This document shows, one piece after another, positions 1-8,731 of a stretch of DNA of 64,000 bases (the stretch's first letter is position 1; every line of letters begins with the position of its first letter). Source of the DNA: SSF26 sp037443945 (GTDB lineage: Bacteria > Chloroflexota > Anaerolineae > J102); contig JBBINH010000004.1 of NCBI GenBank assembly GCA_037443945.1, positions 84,413 to 148,412 on the forward strand, in the 5' to 3' direction. The notes beneath the pieces are model-generated. The model did not search any database, was not told where the DNA came from, and saw only the letters and a program-made list of their open reading frames with translations. A program made the position numbers and the translations under genes.

Positions 1-187
1 CGTTTTCCACCTGATGCCACTGCGGACTGTTGATGGCCGTCTGGATGGTAGTCGCCAGTTTCTGGCCAAGGGTGGTCAGTTCCTCTAACACGGAGGCAGC
101 AGGGCCGCCGGTTTTGGCGCCGGCCGCGCCGGGTTCCGGTGGCGTTCCGGTTTCGGGAGTCGGGGTGGTTTCCGGTTCGGTACTCAT
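1..187 (-). CDS. Hypothetical protein, partial (N-terminal 62 residues)
   Basis: The gene starts at an ATG (position 187, minus strand) with a GGAGG about 9 bases upstream, and runs off the left edge. The visible part has an acidic, Pro/Thr/Gly-rich, probably disordered first 30 residues. An amphipathic helical stretch follows, beginning VLEELTTLGQKLATTIQ. No domain can be named from this fragment. A TATACT -10-like box lies 47 bases upstream at 234-239. It is transcribed in the same direction as the aldolase gene, but about 100 bases separate them. A real gene is likely; its function is unknown. Confidence 0.6.
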   Translation of the reverse strand, partial: MSTEPETTPTPETGTPPEPGAAGAKTGGPAASVLEELTTLGQKLATTIQTAINSPQWHQVEN

Positions 188-233
188 GGTCTCAAACCTC
201 CGCTGAGAAAGGAAGGGATAATACGATACATTC

Positions 234-239
234 AGTATA
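234..239 (-). promoter_or_regulatory. Possible -10 box (TATACT)
   Basis: TATACT on the minus strand lies 47 bases upstream of the start at 187, in the short gap between two minus-strand genes. No good -35 hexamer is visible. A second AT box (TATTAT, 218-223) lies closer to the gene. Confidence 0.3.
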
Positions 240-292
240 GCACGCACGGCCCCGATCGAGGAAGCGGTTATGCGAGGCTCTGTCCGGCGCCG

Positions 293-1090
293 TCACCCTG
301 TCGGCCGGTTCGATATCGGTTCCTGCGACGATCTGTGGGTATGACACACGCCGCAGGCCTCGCAGAGGTCTTCGGCCTGGGTACCCGTCAGGAGGCCGCG
401 AGCAGCCCGCCAGGCGACCAGTTTGGCCGCCTCCTCCCGCGGAAGCGGAGCTTCGCTGCCCAGTTCGACCAGAGCCTTGGTGATCAGAGCAGCGTGTTCC
501 AGGCGTTCCAGCTTGAGATACGCATCGAGGGCGCTTTTGCCCACGGTCACGCTGCCATGACGTTGCAGGATCAGGGCATCGTACGATTCGATCAAACCGG
601 CAATGACCTGCGCGCCTTCGGCCGAGGCCGGTGTGGCATAGGCCGTTGTCGGGATCAACCCCAGACCCATGATCACCTCCGGCAGCACGCAGCGGGCCAG
701 GGAAATCCCGGCAATGGACAGGGCAATGGCCATGGGCGGATGGGCGTGAACCACGCTGCGGATATCGGGCCGTCGTCGATAGGCCTCCAGATGGAGCAGG
801 ATCTCGCTGGACACGCGCAGATGCCGGGTAGGGCCGTAGCGCGCAATGGGTTCACCGCGGCCATCCACGAGCAGAAGTTGCTCAGGCCGCAGCAGACCCT
901 TGGAGAAACCGCTGGGCGTGACCAGGTAACGGTCGCTGTCCAGCCGCACACTCACGTTGCCGTCGGTGGCGGCGATGTAGTTTTTCTCCCACATCAGGCG
1001 ACAGACCTGGACGATTTCCTGTCGCCATTCTTGTTCGCTGCGGGGTCGTTCTATCTCGCCGGAAGTGCCGCTATGGCGGATGAGGGTCAT
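293..1090 (-). CDS. Class II aldolase/adducin family protein
   Basis: This 265-residue protein has the fold and motifs of the L-fuculose-1-phosphate aldolase / L-ribulose-5-phosphate epimerase family. Visible motifs are the GNVSVR phosphate loop (44-49), Glu96 in SSE, the zinc ligands His115 and His117 in HAHPP, and the third zinc His178 in QRHGS. Family members cleave or epimerise sugar phosphates in the cytosol using a divalent metal; the exact substrate cannot be read here. The C-terminus carries a short Cys-rich tail (LCEACGVCH) beyond the usual domain. The start is supported by GGGAGGTG upstream. It follows the MFS gene by 33 bases and is the last gene of the kynurenine operon. Confidence 0.88.
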   Translation of the reverse strand: MTLIRHSGTSGEIERPRSEQEWRQEIVQVCRLMWEKNYIAATDGNVSVRLDSDRYLVTPSGFSKGLLRPEQLLLVDGRGEPIARYGPTRHLRVSSEILLHLEAYRRRPDIRSVVHAHPPMAIALSIAGISLARCVLPEVIMGLGLIPTTAYATPASAEGAQVIAGLIESYDALILQRHGSVTVGKSALDAYLKLERLEHAALITKALVELGSEAPLPREEAAKLVAWRAARGLLTGTQAEDLCEACGVCHTHRSSQEPISNRPTG

Positions 1091-1123
1091 CTGCGCTCAC
1101 CTCCCATGGGGAAGAAAGAATCG

Positions 1124-2485
1124 TCACACGATGTCAATGCCGTGCCGGTGGGCCTGTCGTCGAATGGCGAGGAGCAGGCCGCCGGTCAGCGCCATGCCTA
1201 TACTGCCGAGGACGAAGACGATGGCAAAGTTCGTCCATTGGGCCACGTAGCCGCTGGCAAAGGCGCCGAGGATGGACCCTAAACTGACTGCGGTGTTATA
1301 GGCGCCCACGGCCGTCCCTTCGTTTCCTTTGGGCGCCAGATGGGCTACGGCCGCATTCCCGCCGACGGCAATGCCGGCCCAACTAAAACCGCTGATCCCC
1401 TGCAATACGAACAGGGCCAGTTCGGCCGTCCACCCGCGCAAGGCCAGGATGGAAACCAAAGCAAAACCGCCGAATACCCCCACCCGTAGCCCCACGGCCA
1501 GCACCTGAATGCTCATGCTCCCACTCCGGCCGGCGCGACGACCCATCCACCGATAGGAGAGGGTCGCCGCCAGGCTGTTGATCAACCCCATGATGAACAC
1601 GCTCACCGTCGTACTGCCCAGCTCCTGACGTTGCCATACGGCGAAAACGGTGTAGGCGAATACCGAAGAGGTGAACAAAACTAGGGTGGCGAGGTAGTAG
1701 GCGATCAACGGCTCGCGCAGCATCCGTAGCCACCAACGTGGTGGCATGCGCCCGGCATGGAGGCTATTCCACGGATGGAGCAACGCAACCAGCAGCCGGG
1801 ATATGTCTTGGGGTCGAGTGGCGCTCAACCGTACGCGCAGAGAATGGGGCTTGGGGGCATAGAGGCGGGAAGTCCACCGCCAGGCCATCACCACACTGAG
1901 CATGCCCACCAGACCGCTAAACCACCACAGCGAACGTTGGGCCAGGGCGTTGCCCACAAGCGCGGTGACATACCCTATCCAAATCAGGCCCAGTACCCGT
2001 CCTGCCACCACGCCCCAACCGCCGATCTGATTGAAGCGACCGAAGGCCTCTTTCCACTCCTCCTTGGGGATCAGGTCCATGATCAGCGTGCTGCTCACCG
2101 GTGTACCGGCCACGCTCCAGACGCCGAGCAGGACGGTCAGCAACACGAATTGAGAGACATCGCGGCTGAAGCCCATCAACAAGGTGGGTAGGGCAAAGCC
2201 TAAAAAACCGAACGCCAGATAGAACTTGCGTGGACCGATGCGGTCGCTCAACCAGCCCCAGGCCAGGGCAGCCGGTGCGCTCACGGCGCTGCCCAGGGCA
2301 CTGATGAGCCCCACCTGGGCTACGGTACCGCCCAGGACTTCGGTAATGAACAACGGCGGCAGGCTGAGGGTGCTGCCGGTAGCCATACGCTGGGGGACGA
2401 CGCTGTAGAACCAGCGTCGCGCCGTTGGCGTCGGTTTACGGATGAGCGCAGAGGAAGTGGACAAGGGAAACCCCGCCAAAAACAC
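1124..2485 (-). CDS. MFS transporter
   Basis: This is a 453-residue major facilitator with about 12 hydrophobic segments. It has a family-type loop between helices 2 and 3 (WGWLSDRIGPRKFY, similar to the GxxxDRxGRR signature). The start shown is a GTG; a TTG 21 bases further in (2464), preceded by GGCGGGG, is also possible. It lies 68 bases after kynU and 33 before the aldolase, so it probably belongs to the same transcript. It may carry tryptophan-derived aromatics such as kynurenine or anthranilate, but that is inference from position only. Confidence 0.85.
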   Translation of the reverse strand: MFLAGFPLSTSSALIRKPTPTARRWFYSVVPQRMATGSTLSLPPLFITEVLGGTVAQVGLISALGSAVSAPAALAWGWLSDRIGPRKFYLAFGFLGFALPTLLMGFSRDVSQFVLLTVLLGVWSVAGTPVSSTLIMDLIPKEEWKEAFGRFNQIGGWGVVAGRVLGLIWIGYVTALVGNALAQRSLWWFSGLVGMLSVVMAWRWTSRLYAPKPHSLRVRLSATRPQDISRLLVALLHPWNSLHAGRMPPRWWLRMLREPLIAYYLATLVLFTSSVFAYTVFAVWQRQELGSTTVSVFIMGLINSLAATLSYRWMGRRAGRSGSMSIQVLAVGLRVGVFGGFALVSILALRGWTAELALFVLQGISGFSWAGIAVGGNAAVAHLAPKGNEGTAVGAYNTAVSLGSILGAFASGYVAQWTNFAIVFVLGSIGMALTGGLLLAIRRQAHRHGIDIV

Positions 2486-2553
2486 GTGGGTAGCAGGTAG
2501 CCGGAAACCCGATGACAGGCGCAGGCGTCTTGTCGGGTTCCACCGGCAGCGCT

Positions 2554-3822
2554 TCAGGTGACAAGAGGACGGACATGACGATAGGGTTCATAGCGTTTCT
2601 CGGCGACAATGGTCGCCAGGGCCATAGCAGTCTCATAAAGGTCCGTGAAGGAGGTGTACAGAGGCGCCACGCCGAAACGGATGGTATCGGGTGGCCGAAA
2701 ATCGGGCAGGATTCCGAACTCGCGGATCAGGGCCAGATTGATGGCCAGCCCTTCGGCATGTCCCAGGGCAACGTGCGAACCGCGGCGGTCGGGGTCGCGC
2801 GGGGACTGCAGCCGAAAGCCCAACGGAGCCAACATCTCTTCCCAGAGGGCGACGAAATAAGTCGTTTGCCGGACCGATTTGGCACGCACGGCCTCCATCC
2901 CCACCTCGAGCAGCAAATCCACACCGGGTTCGATCAGGGAGAGACTGACGATGCTCGGGGTCCCGGTCAGAAACCGGCGCAGCCCTGGGGCCGGACGATA
3001 GCTGAGGGCAAAATCGAACACGGAGGCGCTGCCCATCCATCCGCTGATGGGGTTGGCAAGCCACGGCTGAAGGTCACGGTGGATGTACAGAAAAGCCGGC
3101 GCGCCGGGCCCGCCGTTGAGGTATTTGTAGGTGCAGCCGACGGCCAGATCGGCCCCGGCAGCCGTCAGATCGAGGGGTAGGGCGCCCACCGAGTGGCTGA
3201 GATCCCATAGGATGAGGGCACCTGCGGCATGGGCCGCCTGGGTCAGCTCGGCCAGGTCGTAGGTGTAACCGCTCTTGAAGGCCGTATGAGAGAGCACCAC
3301 CAGGGCGACATCCGTATCCAGCCGTTCCCGGAGGCCTGCCACCGGACCGTGGATGCCGTCCGGCGAAGGCACGATCTCCAGCCGGTGTCGTCCTCCCAGC
3401 AGGCGGATGATGCCTTCCAAGATATACAAGTCGGAAGGGAACTGGAGATCGTCGCTAAGGATGCGATGGCGGTCGGGCCGGTATTGCAGCGCCGCCACCA
3501 CGAGTTTGAAGAGATTGACCGAGGTGGAGTCGGCCACGATGACCTCATCGGCTTGCGCGCCGATGAGCCGGGCAATCTTGGCGCCTACCCGTTCCGGCGC
3601 TTCCAACCAGCCTTCGTTCCAACCCCGGATCAGGCGCTCACCCCACTGTTGGCCTACCACGGCCGTCGCCAGCTCTGCGGTCGCGCGCGGCAGGCGTCCC
3701 AACGAATTGCCGTCCAGATAAATCAGGTCGGGTTCGGCGATGACAAAACGGTCGCGCAGGCCGCGTAGGGGGTCGGCGGCATCCAGCGCCAGAGCGACAT
3801 CACGCTGCCCAAGGCGAGTCAT
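2554..3822 (-). CDS. kynU: Kynureninase
   Basis: A 422-residue PLP-dependent fold-type I enzyme, close to the usual length. Kynureninase hydrolyses L-kynurenine to anthranilate and alanine in the cytosol. The sequence shows the family N-terminal motif IYLDGNSLG (34-42), the PLP-contacting WDLSHSVG (206-213), and the Schiff-base lysine Lys233 in CTYKYLNGGPGAPAF. Its ATG overlaps the stop of kynB (ATGA at 3819-3822), so translation is probably coupled. KynB supplies kynurenine from N-formylkynurenine. No tryptophan 2,3-dioxygenase gene is in the window. Confidence 0.95.
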   Translation of the reverse strand: MTRLGQRDVALALDAADPLRGLRDRFVIAEPDLIYLDGNSLGRLPRATAELATAVVGQQWGERLIRGWNEGWLEAPERVGAKIARLIGAQADEVIVADSTSVNLFKLVVAALQYRPDRHRILSDDLQFPSDLYILEGIIRLLGGRHRLEIVPSPDGIHGPVAGLRERLDTDVALVVLSHTAFKSGYTYDLAELTQAAHAAGALILWDLSHSVGALPLDLTAAGADLAVGCTYKYLNGGPGAPAFLYIHRDLQPWLANPISGWMGSASVFDFALSYRPAPGLRRFLTGTPSIVSLSLIEPGVDLLLEVGMEAVRAKSVRQTTYFVALWEEMLAPLGFRLQSPRDPDRRGSHVALGHAEGLAINLALIREFGILPDFRPPDTIRFGVAPLYTSFTDLYETAMALATIVAEKRYEPYRHVRPLVT

Positions 3823-4448
3823 GGCAGAGTACGAAGGGCGGCTCGCACCGGACTGCCGTCACCGCCGGCGATCTTGAGAGGGAGGGCCACCAGTTCGTAA
3901 AGACCGTCGCTTACCCCGGCCAGATAGAGCCCTTCGAGGATGGCAATGCCATGCCGTCGCAGGGCATGATGGCCGGGCAGCGCTTTGCTGGTCATGGCGT
4001 CCATCGAGGGTGCCTCGCTGCCGAAAAGCCGAACGCCATACCGGGCCAGATGGGCGGCCAGCGCAGGAGATGGGTAGATGTACGTCTCGGGAAAGATGCC
4101 GGGGTCAGGAGGACCGACGGCCGTCCGCACGAGCAACCGCGGGGCCGCACGCAGGTCGACATGGGCCAGATCGGAGGGTTCCAGGGGGCCGGCCGTCTTG
4201 GTCACCGTGACGACCTGGGCCGGGCCCCAAAACGGCTCCAGATCGAGGGCGGCGATATCGGGACCGGTGGGGTCGAAATGAACAGGCGCATCCACGTGGG
4301 TGCCGGTGTGGGCGCTCATCACCAGGGTGCTCAGGTTAACGGCATCGCCTGCCGCCAGACTGAGGATGACTTCGCGGCGGAAAGGAGTGTCCCCCGGCCA
4401 CACGGCCAGGGTCGGTGAGAGGGTGTGGCTGATATCGAAAACGGTCAT
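3819..4448 (-). CDS. kynB: Kynurenine formamidase (cyclase family)
   Basis: A 209-residue cyclase-family metal hydrolase, the usual KynB length. It would hydrolyse N-formyl-L-kynurenine to kynurenine and formate. It begins FDISHTLSPTLAVWPGDTPF, typical of KynB, and has the zinc motif HTGTHVDAPVHF. Late motifs are LFGSEAPSMD and ILEGLYLAGV. The ATG at 4448 is chosen because it overlaps the stop of the preceding oxidoreductase (ATGA); the open frame upstream is unrelated antisense-like sequence. It overlaps kynU in the same way, so the three genes are tightly coupled. Other cyclase-family functions are possible, but the kynU neighbour makes KynB the best call. Confidence 0.92.
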   Translation of the reverse strand: MTVFDISHTLSPTLAVWPGDTPFRREVILSLAAGDAVNLSTLVMSAHTGTHVDAPVHFDPTGPDIAALDLEPFWGPAQVVTVTKTAGPLEPSDLAHVDLRAAPRLLVRTAVGPPDPGIFPETYIYPSPALAAHLARYGVRLFGSEAPSMDAMTSKALPGHHALRRHGIAILEGLYLAGVSDGLYELVALPLKIAGGDGSPVRAALRTLP

Positions 4449-5452
4449 GAAGTGATGGCGCGCAGTTCGATGGGATGACCGTCGGCAGCGGCGCGATAAA
4501 GGGCCAGGGCGGTTTGCACATGGCCACGCGAGGCCGCCAGCGAGACGTGGGGTGGTTTGCCGTCGAGGATGGCGGCATGCATGTCTTCGACCTCCGCCAG
4601 ATACCAGTTCTCGGCGGGAAACGTCAGGATTTGCGGTTCGCCTTCGGCCGGATACCAGGCCATCTCGATGGGGATATCGTCGTAGCCGGGGATAAAGGGC
4701 CGATTGAAGACCAGGCGGCCTTCGGTACCGATGATCTCGGCCATGGTGTAGAAGGGCACCCGGAACGAGCAACCGATCTGGGCCACGGCTCCGCTTGCGT
4801 AGTGCATCTGTCCGGCGAAGACTTCATCGACGCCGGTGTCGCCGATCTGGGCCCGTCCCCACACCTGTTGGGGCAGCATGCCGAGCATGAACTGGGCGAA
4901 GCTGATAGGATAGACGCCGATATCCCATAAACTGCCGCCGCCTTTGTCCGGGTCCAACCGAATGTTATGGGGTCGGTCGCTGATACGAAAGCTGAAGTAA
5001 CCGCGCACCAGGGTGATCTCGCCAAGACGGCCCTCGCGCACCCAGGCCTGGGCCAGTTTGGTCTGCGGGAGATGGAGGTACATAAAGGCTTCGGCCAGGA
5101 TACGGTTGTGGGCCTGGGCGGCTGCGGCCATGCGGTCCACTTCGGCCAGCGTGAGGGCCAGCGGCTTTTCGCAAAGGACATGCTTGCCGGCTTCCAGCGC
5201 TCGTATCGTCCACTCGCAATGGAGATGATTGGGCAGGCTGATGTAAACGGCATCCACGGCATCGCTGTTCAGCATCGCCTCGTAGCTGCCGAAATGGTGG
5301 GGGATATTCCAACCGCGGGCATAGGCGGCAGCTGTCTCTGGCTTGCGGCTGGCCACGGCGACAAGTTGACCTCGCGCCGAAGCGCGAATGGCAGGGATCA
5401 AACGGCGGTTGATACGGGCCGTCGAAAGCAGGCCCCAGCGTACAGAAGTCAT
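4445..5452 (-). CDS. Gfo/Idh/MocA family oxidoreductase
   Basis: A 335-residue NAD(P)-dependent dehydrogenase. It has an N-terminal Rossmann domain (RWGLLSTARINRRLIPAI) and the family signature CEKPLALT. The C-terminal alpha/beta domain contains GGGSLWDIGVYPISFAQFMLG, as in glucose-fructose oxidoreductase and dimeric dihydrodiol dehydrogenase relatives. The substrate is unknown. The chosen ATG gives the normal family N-terminus. A TTG at 5524 preceded by AAGGAGG is a real alternative that would add 24 atypical residues. It is the first gene of the kynurenine operon and overlaps kynB by four bases. An extended -10 (TGG-TACACT) lies upstream. Confidence 0.88.
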   Translation of the reverse strand: MTSVRWGLLSTARINRRLIPAIRASARGQLVAVASRKPETAAAYARGWNIPHHFGSYEAMLNSDAVDAVYISLPNHLHCEWTIRALEAGKHVLCEKPLALTLAEVDRMAAAAQAHNRILAEAFMYLHLPQTKLAQAWVREGRLGEITLVRGYFSFRISDRPHNIRLDPDKGGGSLWDIGVYPISFAQFMLGMLPQQVWGRAQIGDTGVDEVFAGQMHYASGAVAQIGCSFRVPFYTMAEIIGTEGRLVFNRPFIPGYDDIPIEMAWYPAEGEPQILTFPAENWYLAEVEDMHAAILDGKPPHVSLAASRGHVQTALALYRAAADGHPIELRAITS

Positions 5453-5485
5453 GGCAGTAATCCGGTGTTGAAGATGAATGGGGCA

Positions 5486-5494
5486 AGTGTACCA
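5486..5494 (-). promoter_or_regulatory. Extended -10 promoter candidate for the kyn operon
   Basis: The minus strand reads TGGTACACT, an extended -10 element, about 34 bases before the ATG at 5452. No good -35 is present. If it is used, the start site near 5479 excludes the TTG start at 5524. Confidence 0.4.
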
Positions 5495-5604
5495 CGGAGC
5501 GGCCGGGGAGGCCACTTTGGCCAATCCCTTGCCTCCTTAAGACGGTTCCGGACGGCGGTTCGGTAGGACAGGTAGGCTAACTGCCCTTGTATCGACTTTT
5601 TGGG

Positions 5605-5610
5605 TATAAT
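5605..5610 (+). promoter_or_regulatory. -10 box (TATAAT) before the kinase gene
   Basis: A perfect TATAAT lies 32 bases before the kinase TTG start. No convincing -35 at 16-18 bases is visible. Confidence 0.45.
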
Positions 5611-5642
5611 AGGGCGTATCTTCCCAGCCGTATGAGGGTTTT

Positions 5643-6683
5643 TTGGCTTCCGATCCTGTGGCCGTGACGACTCCATCGCCTCTTTCCCGCCTCGGGTTGG
5701 CGCCGGGTACGGTCCTGCGCGAGCGCTACGAGATTCTGGAACGGATCGGGCAGGGCGGTATGGGCGCCGTATACAAGGCTGCGGATAAACGGCTTGTCGG
5801 TCGTCTGTGTGCGGTTAAAGAAATCTTGCCGGGTCTGACCGTTTATGCCGAGGAGCTGACCGCCTATCAGGAGCAGTTCTACCAGGAGGCCAGCCTGCTG
5901 GCACAGCTCGATCATCCCAATCTGCCCAAGGTCAGCGATTACTTTTCGGAGGATGGTCGTGAGTACCTGGTGATGGATTACGTGCCCGGCCGTGATCTGC
6001 GTGAGATCATCGAGGAGGCCCGGGTGCGCGGCGTTTTTCTGGACGAAAGTCAGGTTTTGGCATGGGCACGACAGCTCTGCGACACCCTGGCCTATCTCCA
6101 TAGTCGCAACCCAGTCATCCTCCATCGCGATATCAAGCCGGCCAACCTCAAGCTGACGCCGAGTGGGCATATCAAATTGGTGGATTTCGGGCTGGTCAAG
6201 GTTCTCAGCGGGGATGAAAATCGTACGGTTACGGTGGTCCAGGGACGAGGCACGGTGGCCTATACGCCGCTGGAGCAATACGGCGGCGATGCCAGCCATA
6301 CCGACGTGCGCAGCGATATCTATGCCCTGGGCGCGACGCTTTACCACCTGCTCACCCTGCGGGCCCCGCTCGATGCCCGGCACCGGTTTCTGCATCCGGG
6401 CAGTCTACCCCCTCCGCGCACGATCAACCCGGCCATTTCGCCTGCGACCGAACAGGCCATTATGGCGGCGATGGCCATGCATCCCGATGACCGTCCCGGT
6501 TCGATCGAGGATTTCGCCGATCGGCTTTTTGGCCGTTATGATACCGTTACCGTAGGCCAGGTGTTTGTGCCGCGTGAACCGACCTGGGGCGAAGCCGTGG
6601 CGGCCAACAAGCTCCTGGTTGGCATTACCATCCTCTTGTTGCTGCTTGCTTTTATCCTCAGCCTCGGCGGGTCGTTATCATGA
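5643..6683 (+). CDS. Membrane-anchored Ser/Thr protein kinase
   Basis: A 346-residue Hanks-type kinase (PknB-like). All catalytic motifs are present: glycine loop GQGGMG (36-41), Lys59, helix-C Glu82, HRDIKPAN (161-168), DFG (181-183), TPLEQ (208-212) and DIYALG. The kinase domain spans about 30-295. One C-terminal membrane helix (about 323-341) follows with almost nothing beyond it, so there is no extracellular sensor domain. Translation starts at TTG with a GAGG upstream. Its stop overlaps the start of the FHA-winged-helix gene (ATGA), so that protein is the obvious phosphorylation partner. Confidence 0.93.
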   Translation: MASDPVAVTTPSPLSRLGLAPGTVLRERYEILERIGQGGMGAVYKAADKRLVGRLCAVKEILPGLTVYAEELTAYQEQFYQEASLLAQLDHPNLPKVSDYFSEDGREYLVMDYVPGRDLREIIEEARVRGVFLDESQVLAWARQLCDTLAYLHSRNPVILHRDIKPANLKLTPSGHIKLVDFGLVKVLSGDENRTVTVVQGRGTVAYTPLEQYGGDASHTDVRSDIYALGATLYHLLTLRAPLDARHRFLHPGSLPPPRTINPAISPATEQAIMAAMAMHPDDRPGSIEDFADRLFGRYDTVTVGQVFVPREPTWGEAVAANKLLVGITILLLLLAFILSLGGSLS

Positions 6684-7336
6684 GCATGCAACCGGAAGTC
6701 GCTATGGTGATCCTCCTCGATAGCGAGGGCGAAGGTCGGCGCTGGGCTTTGGACCGCGAACGCCTGGAGATCGGCCGCGATCCAAGCTGTGACATTCTGC
6801 TACCCGACCGTGTGGTCTCCCGGCATCACGCCATCATCGAGCGTTGCGAAGAGGGCTATGTGCTTAGGGATAACGGCTCGAAAAACGGCACCTTTGTCAA
6901 TGGCGAACCGGTGAACGATGGTCATCTGTTGCGAGATGGTGATGAAATCCAAATCGCCTTGCGTTTTCGCCTGATTTTTGTGGCAGCCGGGGCAACGGCG
7001 CCCTTGAGTCCGCCACCGACGGAAGCCGGCAGCGGCGGTCTGCGCCTAGATGACACCCGACGCACGGTCGAGCTGCGCGGCAAAGTGCTTGATCCACCGC
7101 TTTCGGCGGCCCAATATCGGTTGTTATCGTTGTTGATGCAGGCCAACGGGGCCGTGGTCGATCGCGATCAGATCGTAAGAAGTGTATGGCCGGATGTCGA
7201 AAGCGCCGGTGTAACCGAACAGGCCATCGATGCGTTGGTGCGCCGTCTGCGCGAGCGTCTGGCCGAGCTGGAACCCAACCATCAGTACATCATCACCGTG
7301 CGCGGGCATGGCTTTCGTTTTGAAAATCCGGCCTGA
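6680..7336 (+). CDS. FHA domain-winged helix DNA-binding regulator
   Basis: This 218-residue protein has two domains. The N-terminal FHA phosphothreonine-binding domain (about 8-105) has the hallmark residues GR (32-33), SRHH (47-50) and NGSKNGT. The C-terminal OmpR/PhoB-type winged helix (about 122-216) includes LSAAQYRLLSLL and ends in the wing YIITVRGHGFRF. There is no receiver domain; FHA replaces it. The kinase gene overlaps it by four bases. The likely scheme is that the kinase makes the phosphothreonine signal recognised by FHA and this controls DNA binding (inference). Target genes cannot be deduced. Confidence 0.92.
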   Translation: MSMQPEVAMVILLDSEGEGRRWALDRERLEIGRDPSCDILLPDRVVSRHHAIIERCEEGYVLRDNGSKNGTFVNGEPVNDGHLLRDGDEIQIALRFRLIFVAAGATAPLSPPPTEAGSGGLRLDDTRRTVELRGKVLDPPLSAAQYRLLSLLMQANGAVVDRDQIVRSVWPDVESAGVTEQAIDALVRRLRERLAELEPNHQYIITVRGHGFRFENPA

Positions 7337-7419
7337 TCGGGGGCGCCCGCCCTCCTTGAAAGGCCCCAAGCGTGTGTCTGGCGAGCTCCCTGCACTCTTG
7401 CGCCTGCGTTGCCTCCGAC

Positions 7420-8595
7420 ATGACTTCGCTCGCTTTGTATCTCCATATCCCCTTTTGTCGGCGTAAATGTCCCTACTGCGATTTCAACACCTACGCCGGT
7501 CGTGAGGGGCGCTACGCAGCCTATGCGCAGGCCCTGGCCACCGATCTGGCCCGCGAGGGCTTGCGCCGGGGGCGCCCGGAAGTGCGCACGGTTTTCGTCG
7601 GCGGCGGCACTCCCACGGTGTTGGCGCCGGCGCAGTTGGAGAGGATTTGGTCGGGTTTGCAGCAGGGCTTTCGTCTGTTGCCCCAGGCCGAGATCACGGT
7701 AGAGGCCAATCCGGGTACGGTTGACCGCGAACGTTTCCAGGTCTTACGGCGGTTGGGCGTCAACCGGCTGAGTCTAGGGGTGCAGTCGTTCGACGCCGAC
7801 GAGCTGCGCTTTTTGGGCCGCATCCACGATGTCGACGACGCCGTCGTCGCCGTGAATTTGGCCCGCCGTGTGGGTTTCACCAATATCAATCTCGACCTGA
7901 TATTCGGCCTGCCCAACCAGAATCCCCAGACCTGGGCGCGCAACCTGGAACGGGCGCTTGCCCTGGCGCCGGAGCATCTTTCCCTGTATAGCCTCACCGT
8001 AGAAGAGGGCACGCCGCTGGCGACATGGGTGGCCCAGGGGCGGGTGCCTGCGCCCGATCCTGACCTGGCAGCCGAGCTGTACGAACTGGCCTGTGAGCGG
8101 TTGGAAAGGGCGGGCTATCATCACTACGAGATCTCGAACTGGGCCCGGGGTCCGTTGGAAGCCGACGGTTTGCCCCGGTTTGCCTCGCGCCACAATCTGG
8201 TCTATTGGCGGAACGAGGCCTATCTCGGTTTCGGCCCGGGCGCCCACAGCCATGAGAACGGCCGGCGTTGGGCCATCATCTCGGCACCGGAGGACTACAT
8301 GCGCAGCGTCACCGTCGGTCCACCTCCGTGCGCGTTTGAGGAAATCCTCTCACCGGCCCTGGTCATGGGCGAAACGATGATGTTGGGCTTGCGTCTGGTC
8401 GAGGTGGGTGTCTCTCGCGAGGTGTTTCGACAGCGTTTTGGTTGCGATATCGCCGAAGTCTACGGACAGGTTCTGGCCGAGTTCGGCGCACGCGGTTTGT
8501 TGGAGGTGACACCGGAGCGGGTACGGCTCAGCCGTCGGGGCTGGTTACTGGGGAATCGGGTGTTTGCCGCCTTCCTACCGGATGAAACGGAATGA
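7420..8595 (+). CDS. hemW: Radical SAM heme chaperone HemW
   Basis: A 391-residue HemN-like radical SAM protein. HemW binds heme and a [4Fe-4S] cluster and helps insert heme into respiratory proteins. It is not itself a coproporphyrinogen dehydrogenase. The start YLHIPFC is followed by the cluster motif CRRKCPYCDF (CxxxCxxC), then VGGGTPT and GVQSFD. The C-terminal part is the HemN-type domain. The ATG at 7420 gives the standard HemW N-terminus. A GTG at 7372 is an alternative, and neither has a clear Shine-Dalgarno. It stands 83 bases after the FHA gene. Confidence 0.92.
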   Translation: MTSLALYLHIPFCRRKCPYCDFNTYAGREGRYAAYAQALATDLAREGLRRGRPEVRTVFVGGGTPTVLAPAQLERIWSGLQQGFRLLPQAEITVEANPGTVDRERFQVLRRLGVNRLSLGVQSFDADELRFLGRIHDVDDAVVAVNLARRVGFTNINLDLIFGLPNQNPQTWARNLERALALAPEHLSLYSLTVEEGTPLATWVAQGRVPAPDPDLAAELYELACERLERAGYHHYEISNWARGPLEADGLPRFASRHNLVYWRNEAYLGFGPGAHSHENGRRWAIISAPEDYMRSVTVGPPPCAFEEILSPALVMGETMMLGLRLVEVGVSREVFRQRFGCDIAEVYGQVLAEFGARGLLEVTPERVRLSRRGWLLGNRVFAAFLPDETE

Positions 8596-8615
8596 CGCGG
8601 CCGGTTTGCAGCGGG

Positions 8616-8645
8616 TTGGCACCGGCGACCGGATGCGGTTATGAT
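8616..8645 (+). promoter_or_regulatory. Promoter for the patatin gene (TTGGCA-18-TATGAT)
   Basis: The -35 TTGGCA (8616-8621) and -10 TATGAT (8640-8645) are separated by 18 bases in the hemW-patatin gap, about 87 bases before the gene start. Confidence 0.5.
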
Positions 8646-8731
8646 CCGGAGGCGTTCTTCGTCGGGCGGCATTGCCGGTCCGGGTTTTCGGTCCCTATCG
8701 CCCCGGTTTTCTCGGCTTCCGGAGGGATGCC

